Shown piece by piece: positions 18,153-26,356 of a DNA stretch of 64,000 nucleotides (position 1 is the stretch's first letter; the number at the start of each line of letters is the position of its first letter). Made by a program: the position numbers and the translations under genes. The DNA lies in assembly GCF_910578895.1 (NCBI RefSeq), contig NZ_CAJTSC010000010.1, positions 1-64,000 on the forward strand, given 5' to 3'. The notes beneath the pieces were generated by a model. That model searched no databases and had not been told where the DNA came from. It was given only the letters and a program-made list of their open reading frames with translations. The stretch is from an uncultured Bacteroides sp. (GTDB lineage Bacteria > Bacteroidota > Bacteroidia > Bacteroidales > Bacteroidaceae).

Positions 18153-18512
18153 TTAATCGAGGTCGGGGATTTGAGTTAGTTTGGCGTCTGCCCATAGGTG
18201 CTCCAGGTTATAGAACTCACGGGCCTCCGGCAGGAAAACGTGAACCAGTACGTCAGAGTAGTCCATGGCTACCCATTCGGCGCTACGCAAACCGTCTACG
18301 GCAACGGGCTTGCAGTTCGCTCCTTTGCGGGTGAAGTCTTTTACGGAGTCCACAATGGCGTTTACTTGGCTTGGAGAGTTTCCCTGGCAGATAACGAAAT
18401 AGTTACATATTGTATCGTCTATTTGGGTAAGGTCTGCTATGACGATTTTTTTCCCTTTTTTATCTTGAATACCTTCTGTTATTTGTTGGATTAGTTTCTT
18501 TGCTTCGTTCAT
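18153..18512 (-). CDS. rsfS: Ribosomal silencing factor RsfS
   Basis: Binds L14 on the large subunit and blocks subunit joining when nutrients are short. Its 119 residues have the usual length and motifs: IVIADLTQIDDTICNYFVIC, GLRSAEWVAMDYSDVLVHVF and YNLEHLWADA. It is first gene of the rsfS-ftsH-cdsA operon, with a -7 box 25 bases before its ATG. Confidence 0.95.
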   Translation of the reverse strand: MNEAKKLIQQITEGIQDKKGKKIVIADLTQIDDTICNYFVICQGNSPSQVNAIVDSVKDFTRKGANCKPVAVDGLRSAEWVAMDYSDVLVHVFLPEAREFYNLEHLWADAKLTQIPDLD

Positions 18513-18536
18513 TACACATTATTATTAAACAGGTGA

Positions 18537-18544
18537 CAAATATA
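18537..18544 (-). promoter_or_regulatory. -7 promoter box of rsfS-ftsH-cdsA
   Basis: Minus-strand TATATTTG, 25 bases upstream of the rsfS start. Confidence 0.65.
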
Positions 18545-18670
18545 CGTTGATTTATCATATCAAACACGCAAAAGGGGAAAAGTCTTTGGTTTTTTGTTTT
18601 TTTTTAGGTATATAATTCTTTCTGTAGAGGTGTCTTATCAGATTTTTAGGAAAAAAATAGCCGAAATTGT

Positions 18671-18699
18671 TTTGAATTATGGAAAACTTTGTATCTTTG
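18671..18699 (+). promoter_or_regulatory. Promoter of tRNA-Gln
   Basis: A TTTG at 18671-18674 and TATCTTTG at 18692-18699 are separated by 17 bases. They fit the Bacteroides -33/-7 pair and lie 29 bases before the tRNA 5' end. Confidence 0.75.
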
Positions 18700-18728
18700 C
18701 AGCGCAAAACAGAAATGCAATGCTCTAT

Positions 18729-18799
18729 TGGGCTATGGTGTAATGGTAACACTACAGATTCTGGTCCTGTCATTCCTGGTTCGAATCCAGGTAGCCCAA
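18729..18799 (+). tRNA. tRNA-Gln (anticodon CTG)
   Basis: The acceptor stem TGGGCTA pairs perfectly with TAGCCCA at 18792-18798. The 3-bp D stem is GTG/CAC around TAATGGTAA, the T stem CCTGG/CCAGG surrounds TTCGAAT, and the anticodon loop TTCTGGT puts CTG at positions 34-36. The anticodon stem has one A-C mismatch next to the loop. The T-first acceptor stem is typical of glutamine tRNAs. No CCA is encoded. Confidence 0.93.
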
Positions 18800-18821
18800 C
18801 TAAGAACAGCCGATTTAAGTC

Positions 18822-18859
18822 AAAAACCTTCTAAAACCGCGAGTTTTGGGAGGTTTTTT
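18822..18859 (+). terminator. Rho-independent terminator after tRNA-Gln
   Basis: AAAAACCTTCTAAAAC (18822-18837) pairs, with two G-U wobbles, with GTTTTGGGAGGTTTTT (18843-18858) around loop CGCGA. The 3' arm ends in the T-run. Confidence 0.85.
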
Positions 18860-18902
18860 GTTGCTTTCCGGCCATGTCCGAAAATTTCGGTGCAGGCATT
18901 CC

Positions 18903-19007
18903 GTGGTCAAAGCGGTGGTAATTGTCATGATTGCTTCAGTTGCACTTATTGTCATTGTCGGCGTAGTCTATTTCCATTGCGAGAATAAGAAAACACATCA
19001 GGCATGA
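18903..19007 (+). CDS. Candidate micro-ORF, single transmembrane helix
   Basis: A GTG at 18903 (or ATG at 18927) opens a 34- or 26-codon frame. It encodes one long hydrophobic helix (MIASVALIVIVGVVYF) followed by a polar, basic tail HCENKKTHQA. The composition is that of a small membrane peptide. A second frame starts at its stop in an ATGA overlap, but runs into the terminator stem at 19071 and is probably chance. No -7 box is apparent after the tRNA terminator, so expression is doubtful. Confidence 0.3.
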   Translation: MVKAVVIVMIASVALIVIVGVVYFHCENKKTHQA

Positions 19008-19070
19008 GTCTGGCATTGAAGCGAGCACCTTGCGGGAACATTACGCTTGGCGGAAAGAAAAAAATAAAAA

Positions 19071-19117
19071 AAGAACCCGAAGCAGCGGTGCGGTGACCGG
19101 GCTTCGGGTTCTTTTTT
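19071..19117 (-). terminator. Bidirectional terminator after the DUF349 gene
   Basis: A perfect 13-bp stem, AAGAACCCGAAGC (19071-19083) with GCTTCGGGTTCTT (19101-19113), has an A-rich flank on the left and T-rich flank on the right. It can end leftward transcription of the DUF349 gene. Confidence 0.88.
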
Positions 19118-19135
19118 ACTCTTTCTTGTCAATCG

Positions 19136-20989
19136 TTATTCCTGGCTTTTGATGTTCTCGTCCACCACCTTTATCTTTTCTTTCACGAGTTCGATATCAG
19201 CTTTCAGCTTTTCCACTTTGCGGTTGATTTCCGTCAGCAGGCTGTTGCCTTTTTTGGAAGCCGCTGTCAGGAAGCCGAGGTTGTTTTCGTATGTCTGCAA
19301 CTCGTTCTTCATATTGTCGTAGGCGCGTGCCAGCTTTTCACGTTCCCGGTAAAGCGCTTGCGGGCTACCTTCCTGGATGGAGCTGATAGACGATTTGAAG
19401 TTGCTCAATTTCTTGTTGGAAGCGCTGATGTTGAAGCGTTCAAACAGTTTGTCTATCCGGCTGTGGTATTGTTTGTATACCTTGTCTTTCTCTTTGAACG
19501 GCACATGCCCTATGCCGTTCCACTCTTTCATGAGTTCGCGAACCGACTGGGTGGCTTCCTCCACTTCCATCGCTTCGTCAATCGCAGCCAGCTTTTCGAT
19601 GATGGCTTTCTTCTTTTCCAGGTTCTCCTGTTCGACTGAGCGTTGTGAAGAGGTCGCCTTGTTCTTCTGTTCGAAGAAGTAGTCGCATGCCGAAATGAAT
19701 CGTTTCCATACGGCGTCCGAATGTTTCTTGGCAACCGGACCCACCGTTTTCCACTCTTTCTGGAGTTTGCTCAGCGCTTCTGCTGTTGCCTTCCAGTCGG
19801 TGCTGTCTTTCAGCGCTTCCGCTTTCTCGCACAAGGCGCGTTTCTTTTCCAGGTTTTCGTTCATGCCCTCTTTCAGCGCCTTGAAGAACTCGCCTTTCTT
19901 CTGGAAGAAATCATCGCAGGCTTTGCGGAAGCGTTCGAATATTTTCACGTTCATCTTTTGCGGGGCAAAGCCGATGGTTTTCCATTTGTTTTGCAGGGCG
20001 ATGATTTCCTGTGTCTTGTTCTCCCAGGCGGTGAAGTTGGCGAGTTCGCCGTAGTCGATGGCTTCGATGATTTCGCAAATCACCGTTTTCTGGTCGAGAT
20101 TGTGTTGCTCGCTCTCTTTCAGTGCTTCGAAGTGTTGCTGGTGGCGGCGGTTCACGGCAGTGGAGGCTGTCTTGAAGCGCGTCCATATCTCTTCGCGCAG
20201 CTCTTTGGCAACCGGACCCGTATCGCGGAACTCCTGGTGCAGCTTCTGCAATTGGTGGAAGGCGGAAACCACATCCGGTTCGGTTGCCAGTTTTTCGGCG
20301 GCTTCGCACAGGTGGTTCTTTATCTCAAGGTTCTTCTTGAAGTCATATTCGCGGAACTCGCTGTTCAGCTTCAGGAGGTCGTAGAATTTTTCAACGTACA
20401 ACTGGTAGTTCTTCCACAGCTCGTTGACCTTGGCTTGCGGCACAAATGTCACCTCGTTCCATTGCTGCTGCAATTTCTTGAACTCCGTATAGTTCTTGTT
20501 GGCATCTTCCGGCGACTCTACCAGTTCTTTCAGCTCCTCGATGATGGAGAGCTTGATTTGCAGGTTGAGTTCCTTCTGCTTCTCTTGCTCTGCATTGAGT
20601 GCGCTTCTTTTCTCTTTGATGACGGACATGGTATTTTTGAATTCATCTTCCAAAGCATCGGCTTGTGGAACAAACTCTTCAATAGTTCCTCCATTTTCAA
20701 CAAATTGCTTCCTTGCGGCTTCTTGTTCCGAGTTGTGTAGCTTGTAGAAAGCCTGTTTCAAACCGTCTATCTCCGATTTTGCCACATTCTCCACGTCTGC
20801 CATAATCTCTTTGAGTTTATGCAGGATTTCCTCTTTGGTAAGCTTTTGGACCGGTTCCGCCGGCTTTTCAGTCAAGTTTCCCTCAGCAGGAGTCTCTGTT
20901 GCTGCCGGTTCGGAAACCTCTGCTGTTCTCTTGTCTTCTTCTAATTCCACCGGTTTGTCGGGGAGATTAGTGTCATGAGTGTCCGTCAT
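19136..20989 (-). CDS. DUF349 domain-containing protein
   Basis: A 617-residue acidic, almost wholly helical protein. It consists of an N-terminal disordered acidic stretch (about 1-70) and then several tandem DUF349 repeats of 70-80 residues, recognisable from recurring WK(T/A)(I/V)G(F/P)(A/V)(P/A)(Q/K)K and DDFFxxK-type blocks. It ends in a coiled coil. It has no signal peptide, so is probably cytoplasmic, and its function is unknown. It is monocistronic. Confidence 0.85.
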   Translation of the reverse strand: MTDTHDTNLPDKPVELEEDKRTAEVSEPAATETPAEGNLTEKPAEPVQKLTKEEILHKLKEIMADVENVAKSEIDGLKQAFYKLHNSEQEAARKQFVENGGTIEEFVPQADALEDEFKNTMSVIKEKRSALNAEQEKQKELNLQIKLSIIEELKELVESPEDANKNYTEFKKLQQQWNEVTFVPQAKVNELWKNYQLYVEKFYDLLKLNSEFREYDFKKNLEIKNHLCEAAEKLATEPDVVSAFHQLQKLHQEFRDTGPVAKELREEIWTRFKTASTAVNRRHQQHFEALKESEQHNLDQKTVICEIIEAIDYGELANFTAWENKTQEIIALQNKWKTIGFAPQKMNVKIFERFRKACDDFFQKKGEFFKALKEGMNENLEKKRALCEKAEALKDSTDWKATAEALSKLQKEWKTVGPVAKKHSDAVWKRFISACDYFFEQKNKATSSQRSVEQENLEKKKAIIEKLAAIDEAMEVEEATQSVRELMKEWNGIGHVPFKEKDKVYKQYHSRIDKLFERFNISASNKKLSNFKSSISSIQEGSPQALYREREKLARAYDNMKNELQTYENNLGFLTAASKKGNSLLTEINRKVEKLKADIELVKEKIKVVDENIKSQE

Positions 20990-21128
20990 TTGTATTTACT
21001 TTTTATAAACGGGATACCCCGTTCGGGTTACATTAGGCTACAAATTAATGAAATAAAATGATTACTTCATACTTTTTTTGTCTCTTTTTTGTTTTCGGCA
21101 TGCTCTTTCCTTCTCCTTTCGTGAAAGG

Positions 21129-22475
21129 CTAAGCCAGCAGCACCGTAATCCCCATATACATCATCATGCCGATAATGTCGTTGGTGATGGATATGAACGG
21201 GCCTGTGGCGATGGCGGGGTCCACTTTCAGCTTTTCGAGGGTCATGGGAACCAGCGTGCCGAATATGGAGGCGAACATGACGACGGCAAACAGGCTGATG
21301 GATACCGAATAAGTGACCGTTGCCGTGCCGCCGAACCGCACGAAGTTGTATATGTATACCAGCAGGGATATGATAGTGGCATTGATTGCCGCCACTACGG
21401 CTTCTTTGGCAACCTGCTTGAACGTGTCTTTGGCGTCCAGCGAGCTGTTGGCAAGTCCCTGCACGATGATTGCCGATGATTGGGTTCCTACGTTTCCGCC
21501 CGTACCGCCGATCAGCGGGATGTACAGCGCCATTTCGGGATGGGCGGCGAAGGTCGCGTCAAAATTGCCCAGTATCATGGAGTTGCCGATGCCGCCCAGC
21601 ATGCCGATAAGCAGCCAGGGCAGGCGTGCTGACGTCTGGCGCATGACGTTATCGTCCGTTTCCACGTCTTGCGACAGACCGGATGCCAGCTGGTAATCGC
21701 GTTCCGACTGCTCGCGCACCTCGTCCATGACGTCGTCTACCGTAATCTGCCCTACCAGGCGCCCTATGCTGTCTACGACGGGAACCGCCACCAAGTCATA
21801 TTTCTCGATAATCTGCACCACCTCGTCCGTGGGCGTGTCCACATGGACCGAAATGGGATCCTTCCTCATCACGTGCTTCACTTTGGAGACGGAAGGCGAG
21901 GTAATCATCTTCTTCAGCGGGAACACGCCCTGCAGGCGCTCGTCGTCGTCGATGACGTACACGTAATAGATTTCGTCCAGCTGCTCCGCCTGCAGGCGCA
22001 TTTCCTTCAGGCATTCCGGCATACTCCAGTTCTCGTTGACGGTCACCATTTCCGTGCCCATCAAGCCGCCGGCGGTGTCTTCGTCATACTTCAACAGGTC
22101 CACGATGTCTCCCGCCTGCTCTATGTCCTCGATGTGCGAGAGCACTTCCTCCTTTTTCTCCTCGTCGAGGTCGCGCATCAGGTCCACGGCGTCGTCCGTG
22201 TCCATGTAGTCCACAAACCGTTTGGCGATGGTTTCCGAGGGCAGGAGCTCCAGAAATTCCTTCCGGACATCCTCGTCCATTTCCACCAGCACGTCGGCGG
22301 CTGTCTCGTTGTCGAGGAGACGGTACACGAAGCGCGCCTCTTCCGGCGCCAGGTCATTGCACAACTCGGCGATATCCGCCGGATGCAGGTCGATAAGAAG
22401 CGCCTTGACGTTTTCCGCATCTTTTTGGTCTATAAAGCTTTTGACTCTATCTATGTATTCTTCGTCCATTTCCAT
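21129..22475 (-). CDS. mgtE: Magnesium transporter MgtE
   Basis: Mg2+-gated inner-membrane channel. The 448 residues comprise an N-terminal superhelical domain (HPADIAELCNDLAPEEAR), a pair of CBS domains that sense cytoplasmic Mg2+ (KVKHVMRKDPISVHVD, VGQITVDDVMDEV), a connecting helix and five transmembrane helices. The pore block is PLIGGTGGNVGTQSSAII. It lies 74 bases after rsmA on the same strand and is probably co-transcribed. Confidence 0.95.
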   Translation of the reverse strand: MEMDEEYIDRVKSFIDQKDAENVKALLIDLHPADIAELCNDLAPEEARFVYRLLDNETAADVLVEMDEDVRKEFLELLPSETIAKRFVDYMDTDDAVDLMRDLDEEKKEEVLSHIEDIEQAGDIVDLLKYDEDTAGGLMGTEMVTVNENWSMPECLKEMRLQAEQLDEIYYVYVIDDDERLQGVFPLKKMITSPSVSKVKHVMRKDPISVHVDTPTDEVVQIIEKYDLVAVPVVDSIGRLVGQITVDDVMDEVREQSERDYQLASGLSQDVETDDNVMRQTSARLPWLLIGMLGGIGNSMILGNFDATFAAHPEMALYIPLIGGTGGNVGTQSSAIIVQGLANSSLDAKDTFKQVAKEAVVAAINATIISLLVYIYNFVRFGGTATVTYSVSISLFAVVMFASIFGTLVPMTLEKLKVDPAIATGPFISITNDIIGMMMYMGITVLLA

Positions 22476-22549
22476 GACTCATCGTATGTTGGTTTGTTTG
22501 CTCCTTCCCTTCCTTGTCCGTCCGTTTCCCGGTCTCTCTGTGCCTTCGT

Positions 22550-23353
22550 TCACTCCTCCTTCTTTGCCATCCCCTTCAACGCCGCTTCCACCCGGTTGGT
22601 CAGCGCTATGAACTGCTGCACGGACAGTTGTTCGGGTCGTTTGTCGAAGAGGGCGTCTTCCGTCAGCGGGCACTCTTTGCCCAATATCGGCTTTATGGAG
22701 TTGCGCAGGGTCTTCCGGCGCTGGTTGAAGGTGGTTTTCACCACCTGCCTGAACAGTTTTTCATCGCATCCCAGCTGCTGCGTGTCGTTGCGAGTCATGC
22801 GGATGACGGCGCTTTTCACCTTGGGGGGCGGGTTGAATACATGCTCGCTCACGGTGAAGAGGTATTCCACGCGATACCACGCCTGTATCAGCACACTCAG
22901 GATGCCGTACGTCTTGCTGCCCGGACCGGCGGCGATGCGCTCGGCAACTTCCTTCTGAATCATGCCCGTGCAGCAGGGGATAAGCTCCTTGTTGTCCAGC
23001 ATCTTGAAGAATATCTGGCTGGATATGTTGTACGGGTAGTTGCCCGTCAGCACGAAAGGCTGCCCGCCGAAAAGGCGCTGCAGGTTCATCTTCAGGAAAT
23101 CGTCCTCTATGATGTTCTCCTCCAATTGCGGGTAGGCTTCCCGCAGGTATGCCACCGATTCGTAGTCCACCTCCACGACTTTTACCGTGCGCTCTTTGGG
23201 CAGGAGGAACTGCGTCAGCACACCCATGCCCGGTCCCACTTCCAGTACCGGAAGCCCGGGGCAGGCGTCTACGGTGTCGGCAATGTCCTGCGCCACTTTC
23301 AGGTCCTTCAGGAAGTGCTGGCCGAGAAACTTTTTAGGTTTAACTAATCTCAT
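22550..23353 (-). CDS. rsmA: 16S rRNA (adenine1518-N6/adenine1519-N6)-dimethyltransferase
   Basis: Late ribosome-assembly methyltransferase (KsgA). Its 267 residues start KKFLGQHFLKD, with the SAM-binding LEVGPGMGVLTQFLL and the catalytic LTGNYPYNISSQI (NxPY motif), and the usual C-terminal helical domain. It diverges from the LPG-synthase-like gene, with overlapping promoters in between. Confidence 0.96.
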   Translation of the reverse strand: MRLVKPKKFLGQHFLKDLKVAQDIADTVDACPGLPVLEVGPGMGVLTQFLLPKERTVKVVEVDYESVAYLREAYPQLEENIIEDDFLKMNLQRLFGGQPFVLTGNYPYNISSQIFFKMLDNKELIPCCTGMIQKEVAERIAAGPGSKTYGILSVLIQAWYRVEYLFTVSEHVFNPPPKVKSAVIRMTRNDTQQLGCDEKLFRQVVKTTFNQRRKTLRNSIKPILGKECPLTEDALFDKRPEQLSVQQFIALTNRVEAALKGMAKKEE

Positions 23354-23369
23354 GTATCAACTAAATCGT

Positions 23370-23377
23370 TACTTTTG
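23370..23377 (+). promoter_or_regulatory. -7 box for the LPG-synthase-like gene
   Basis: TACTTTTG on the plus strand, 88 bases before the ATG at 23465. It overlaps the divergent rsmA promoter region. Confidence 0.45.
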
Positions 23378-23382
23378 CGGTT

Positions 23383-23390
23383 CAAAGGTA
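23383..23390 (-). promoter_or_regulatory. -7 promoter box of rsmA-mgtE
   Basis: Minus-strand TACCTTTG, 30 bases before the rsmA ATG. Confidence 0.65.
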
Positions 23391-23464
23391 ATCCTTTTCG
23401 GCGAATTATTGAAAGTACAAACCGCAAATTACGATGTATGCCGGACGAATTTTAAGGGAAAACG

Positions 23465-24451
23465 ATGGATAAGATACTGAAAAAGACATTGAAAATCGTA
23501 TTGCCCATCCTTCTGGGTGGTTTTATCTTGTATTGGGTATACCGTGATTTCGACTTTGGGCGTGCCGCGCAAGTGCTTCTGCACGGCACCGACTGGGGGT
23601 GGATGCTGGCATCGCTGTTCGTTGGCGTGATGAGCCATGTGTTTCGCGGATGGCGCTGGCGGCAGACGCTGGAGCCGTTGGGGGCTTATCCGAAGCGGAG
23701 CGACTGCGTGGACGCCATCTTCATCTCGTACGCCGCCAACCTGGTGCTGCCCCGCGTGGGCGAGGTGTCGCGTTGCGGCGTGCTGGCAAAGTACGATGAC
23801 GTCTCGTTCTCCAAATCCCTGGGCACGGTGGTCACCGAGCGGCTGCTCGACACCTTTTGCATCCTCTTGCTTGCGGGGCTGGCTTTCGGGTGGCAGATGC
23901 CCGTGTTTCTCCGTTTTTTTCAGGAGACCGGAACGAAAATACCTTCGCTGGCGCACCTGCTGGGCTCTCCCTGGTTCTATGTCTCCCTGTTCTGCGTCGT
24001 CGGCATATCGGTGCTGGCGTACTACCTGATGCGGATGCTCTCTTTCTTCGAGAAGGTGAAAGGCGTCGTGCTGAATATATGCGAGGGGGTGATGTCGCTT
24101 CGCGATGTGAGGAACATCCCTTTGTTCGTCCTTTATACCTTACTTATATGGGCATGCTATTTCTATCATTTCTACCTCACTTTCCACTGCTTCTCCTTTG
24201 CGGAACACCTCGATGCCCGGGCTGCGCTGGTGATGTTTGTAGGCGGCACGTTTGCCGTGATAGTTCCCACGCCCAACGGGGCGGGACCGTGGCATTTTGC
24301 CGTTATCACCATGATGATGCTTTATGGCGTGAACGCCACGGACGCGGGTGTCTTCGCGCTGATTGTGCACGGCATCCAGACGCTGCTGGTCGTGATGCTC
24401 GGCATTTATGGCGGGCTGCACGTCTCGCTGGCAAACCGCACGTCTCGTTGA
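23465..24451 (+). CDS. Lysylphosphatidylglycerol synthase TM-domain family protein
   Basis: A 328-residue polytopic membrane protein of the UPF0104/LPG-synthase transmembrane family (flippase-like domain, no synthase domain). Family features are the N-terminal FILYWVYRDFDF, the conserved ISYAANLVLPRVGEVSRCG and PTPNGAGPWHFAV near the C-terminus, with six or more hydrophobic helices. The substrate is unknown. The last codons (VSLANRTSR) lie in a 21-bp tandem repeat that continues past the stop, so the C-terminus is repeat-derived. Confidence 0.88.
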   Translation: MDKILKKTLKIVLPILLGGFILYWVYRDFDFGRAAQVLLHGTDWGWMLASLFVGVMSHVFRGWRWRQTLEPLGAYPKRSDCVDAIFISYAANLVLPRVGEVSRCGVLAKYDDVSFSKSLGTVVTERLLDTFCILLLAGLAFGWQMPVFLRFFQETGTKIPSLAHLLGSPWFYVSLFCVVGISVLAYYLMRMLSFFEKVKGVVLNICEGVMSLRDVRNIPLFVLYTLLIWACYFYHFYLTFHCFSFAEHLDARAALVMFVGGTFAVIVPTPNGAGPWHFAVITMMMLYGVNATDAGVFALIVHGIQTLLVVMLGIYGGLHVSLANRTSR

Positions 24452-24503
24452 TGGACCGCATCCTCTCGTCGGAGAACCGCATCTTCTCGTCGGAGAACCG
24501 CAT
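24421..24503 (+). repeat. 20/21-bp tandem repeat across a stop codon
   Basis: Four units begin CGTCTCG, CGTCTCG, CCTCTCG and CTTCTCG, and end ACCGCA(T), at 24421, 24441, 24462 and 24483. The first is 20 bp and the others 21 bp. The first unit and part of the second encode the C-terminus of the upstream membrane protein. Confidence 0.8.
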
Positions 24504-24747
24504 GAAATGAGTTGGCTGCCGCCCTTCCTCGCTGCGGAAGCGGCGCGTTGCTGCCGCCTGTCCCGACATTTTGACAATCTGTATTTTCCAACGCCTTAGA
24601 ATCGTTTGTTTCCGTCCCAAGGTGCGGTTGGCGGGAAAAAACGAAACGGGAAACGGTTATCTTGCACACATACAGCCCGATAGCGAAATGCTTACAAACC
24701 AACCGGTCGGGAAAAGCGGCGGAAAACGCCGCCATCGGGCTTCTCTG

Positions 24748-24945
24748 CCGGTAGGCATTGACACCTGTCGCGATAGGCAATAGTGTTTCTCGTGATAGAC
24801 GGTAGCGTCCCTCGCGATAGACAGTAGTGTTCCTCGCGATAAACAGTAGTGTCTGACGCGATAGACATTGGCATCTGTCGGCAGAAACGCCTGCATCCGA
24901 CTGCCGTAACGCCTGCATCCCGCCACCGCAACACCCCGGACCTGC
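24748..24945 (+). repeat. 22-bp-period array, nine units
   Basis: Nine consecutive 22-base units. Units 2-6 share GCGATAGACAGTAGTG-like sequence (24770, 24792, 24814, 24836, 24858). Units 7 and 8 switch to an AACGCCTGCATCC core, and units 1 and 9 are more diverged, but the register never changes. No spacers are present. The array lies in the 600-base stretch between the membrane protein gene and the terminator at 25038; no convincing gene was seen there. Confidence 0.85.
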
Positions 24946-25037
24946 ATAAACAGTGCATATCCATCGGAAAAAGGAGCATATTCATGCACGCCCTATGCAA
25001 TGCTTTTCTATTTCGGAAGAGAGCGGGAAGGACACAA

Positions 25038-25068
25038 GACAGGAAAAAGGCGGATTTCCTGTCTTTTT
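25038..25068 (+). terminator. Rho-independent terminator
   Basis: GACAGGAAA (25038-25046) pairs perfectly with TTTCCTGTC (25055-25063), followed by five Ts. The nearest upstream gene ends at 24451, so it implies a 3' untranslated region or separate RNA of about 600 nt carrying the repeat arrays. Confidence 0.85.
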
Positions 25069-25085
25069 GATACCACGGCTTTGGG

Positions 25086-25475
25086 GTTACGGCTCTTTTA
25101 TTTACGGAGGTTACGGTTCTTTCATTTACCGGGGGTACGCTTCTTTTATTTACAGGGTCGTGGCTCTTTCATTTGCAGGAGTGGAAGGGGTGTCGGGAGT
25201 TATAGGGGCTAAAAGGAGTTATCAGCCGCCCGGTCGGCTTGGTAGTCAAAGCCGATACTTCTATAACAATGCCATACACAAGCGTATCGGCTCTAATTCC
25301 TCTAATTCCTTTAACTCCTCTAACTCCCTTGACTCCTTTAATTTCTTTAACTCCTCTAACTCCTTTAACTTCTCCTGGCGAAGCGACACGAAAGGATACT
25401 CCTCTAACTCCTTTTTTCCCCCTCTAACTCCCCCGAATGCAAAAGCCGTGTGCCTGTAAACGAAAAAAGCCGTGG
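25086..25475 (+). repeat. Element A, expanded copy with amplified ends
   Basis: The left terminal repeat occurs four times in tandem as 24-bp units (25086, 25110, 25134, 25158; core CTTTCATTTAC), and the right one twice near 25445-25475. Between them are GGAGTTA units, an inner stem AGCCGATAC/GTATCGGCT (25250-25258 with 25284-25292), and about ten nonamers of the type CTCTAACTC or CTTTAACTC from 25292. Open frames across this part only translate the nonamers. Confidence 0.85.
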
Positions 25476-25504
25476 ACTTTTATGCGTTATTCGGAATAAA
25501 TGAT

Positions 25505-25512
25505 TATTTTTG
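25505..25512 (+). promoter_or_regulatory. -7 promoter box for the LytM-like/peptidase pair
   Basis: TATTTTTG, 19 bases upstream of the ATG at 25531. Confidence 0.65.
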
Positions 25513-25530
25513 TGTGAAAGTGAACCATGT

Positions 25531-26355
25531 ATGAGAAACACGATTAAATCCTCGATAGCCGCCGCTGCATTGCTGGCGTTGTCGGTTTGCGCAGATGCAC
25601 AGTCTTTCCGCCAGGTGTTGAAGTCCCCTGCCGGCACAATCAGGTCGGAATGGGCAACAGGTGCCGACGGCAACCGGGTGCTGAACTACTACAACGAAGA
25701 TTATTGCGACTATTACCTGCACAGGATAAGCGACGACGCTTATCGGCTGAAACCCGGCAAGACAGCCATTGTCAAGAAGGGGGCGGAGTACATCAATGCT
25801 TTCAACGGGCCCGCTACGTATAGTTATTACCGCGGATACTTCCCGAGAGACTTCAACATCCATACGCCCTACGCGCTTCCGGTGAAGAACGGCACGCGCA
25901 CCGCGTGGAGGGCAGACAGGCGCGAGTCCGTCAGGACCTTGCAGTTCCGCATGGAGCCGGGCGATACCGTCTACGCCACCCGTGGCGGAACGGCGTGCAG
26001 CACGGTGCATCCCAACCTGTTGCTGGTGTGCCATGCCGACCAGACTTTTGCCGCCTACCTCACCCTGAAGGAGAACTTCGTCTTGCCCGGCGAGGCGGTG
26101 CGCACGGGGCAGCCCGTGGGGATAGCTGGTTCGGTAGGTGTGGCCATCTCCTTCTTCTTCCTCGACAAGAACAAGTTCAACGGGCACGAAGCGGTAGGGT
26201 ATGCCTATTCGCACTTTACGCCGGTGTTCCGTACCACGGAAGGCGACGTGAAGCCGGTGGAGAGGAAAATGTACGGCGCCCTTGTCGACGACGGGCTTAT
26301 CATGCTGGACATGAACAAGCGCGAACAGAAGAAATACCTGAAAAACAAGCAATGA
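25531..26355 (+). CDS. Secreted protein with a degenerate LytM/M23-like domain
   Basis: A 274-residue exported protein with signal peptide NTIKSSIAAAALLALSVCAD before AQS. The second half has the order of a LytM fold: GDTVYATRGG, then LLLVCHADQTFAAYLTLKEN, LPGEAVRTGQPVGIAGSVG, AISFFFLD. The blocks resemble the M23 strand-turn pattern, but the HxxxD and HxH zinc ligands are missing (only CHADQ remains), so peptidase activity is unlikely and a binding or regulatory role is inferred. It is followed one base later by an HExxH peptidase gene. Confidence 0.6.
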   Translation: MRNTIKSSIAAAALLALSVCADAQSFRQVLKSPAGTIRSEWATGADGNRVLNYYNEDYCDYYLHRISDDAYRLKPGKTAIVKKGAEYINAFNGPATYSYYRGYFPRDFNIHTPYALPVKNGTRTAWRADRRESVRTLQFRMEPGDTVYATRGGTACSTVHPNLLLVCHADQTFAAYLTLKENFVLPGEAVRTGQPVGIAGSVGVAISFFFLDKNKFNGHEAVGYAYSHFTPVFRTTEGDVKPVERKMYGALVDDGLIMLDMNKREQKKYLKNKQ

Positions 26356-26356
26356 C

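Noticed and set aside
21669..22958. 429-codon open frame opposite mgtE and rsmA
   Set aside because: It spans two well-supported genes on the other strand and has a His/Val/Phe-biased, domain-free composition.
24748..24945. CRISPR array
   Set aside because: Units of 22 bp follow each other directly with no unique spacers, and no cas genes are in the window.
24849..25070. 73-codon frame ending at the 25 kb terminator
   Set aside because: It starts inside the 22-bp array, has no promoter or family resemblance and its end overlaps the terminator stem.
25239..25427. Open frames translating as PLTPLTP or NSSNSFN repeats
   Set aside because: They only translate the nonamer arms of element A; several frames are open at once because of the repeat.
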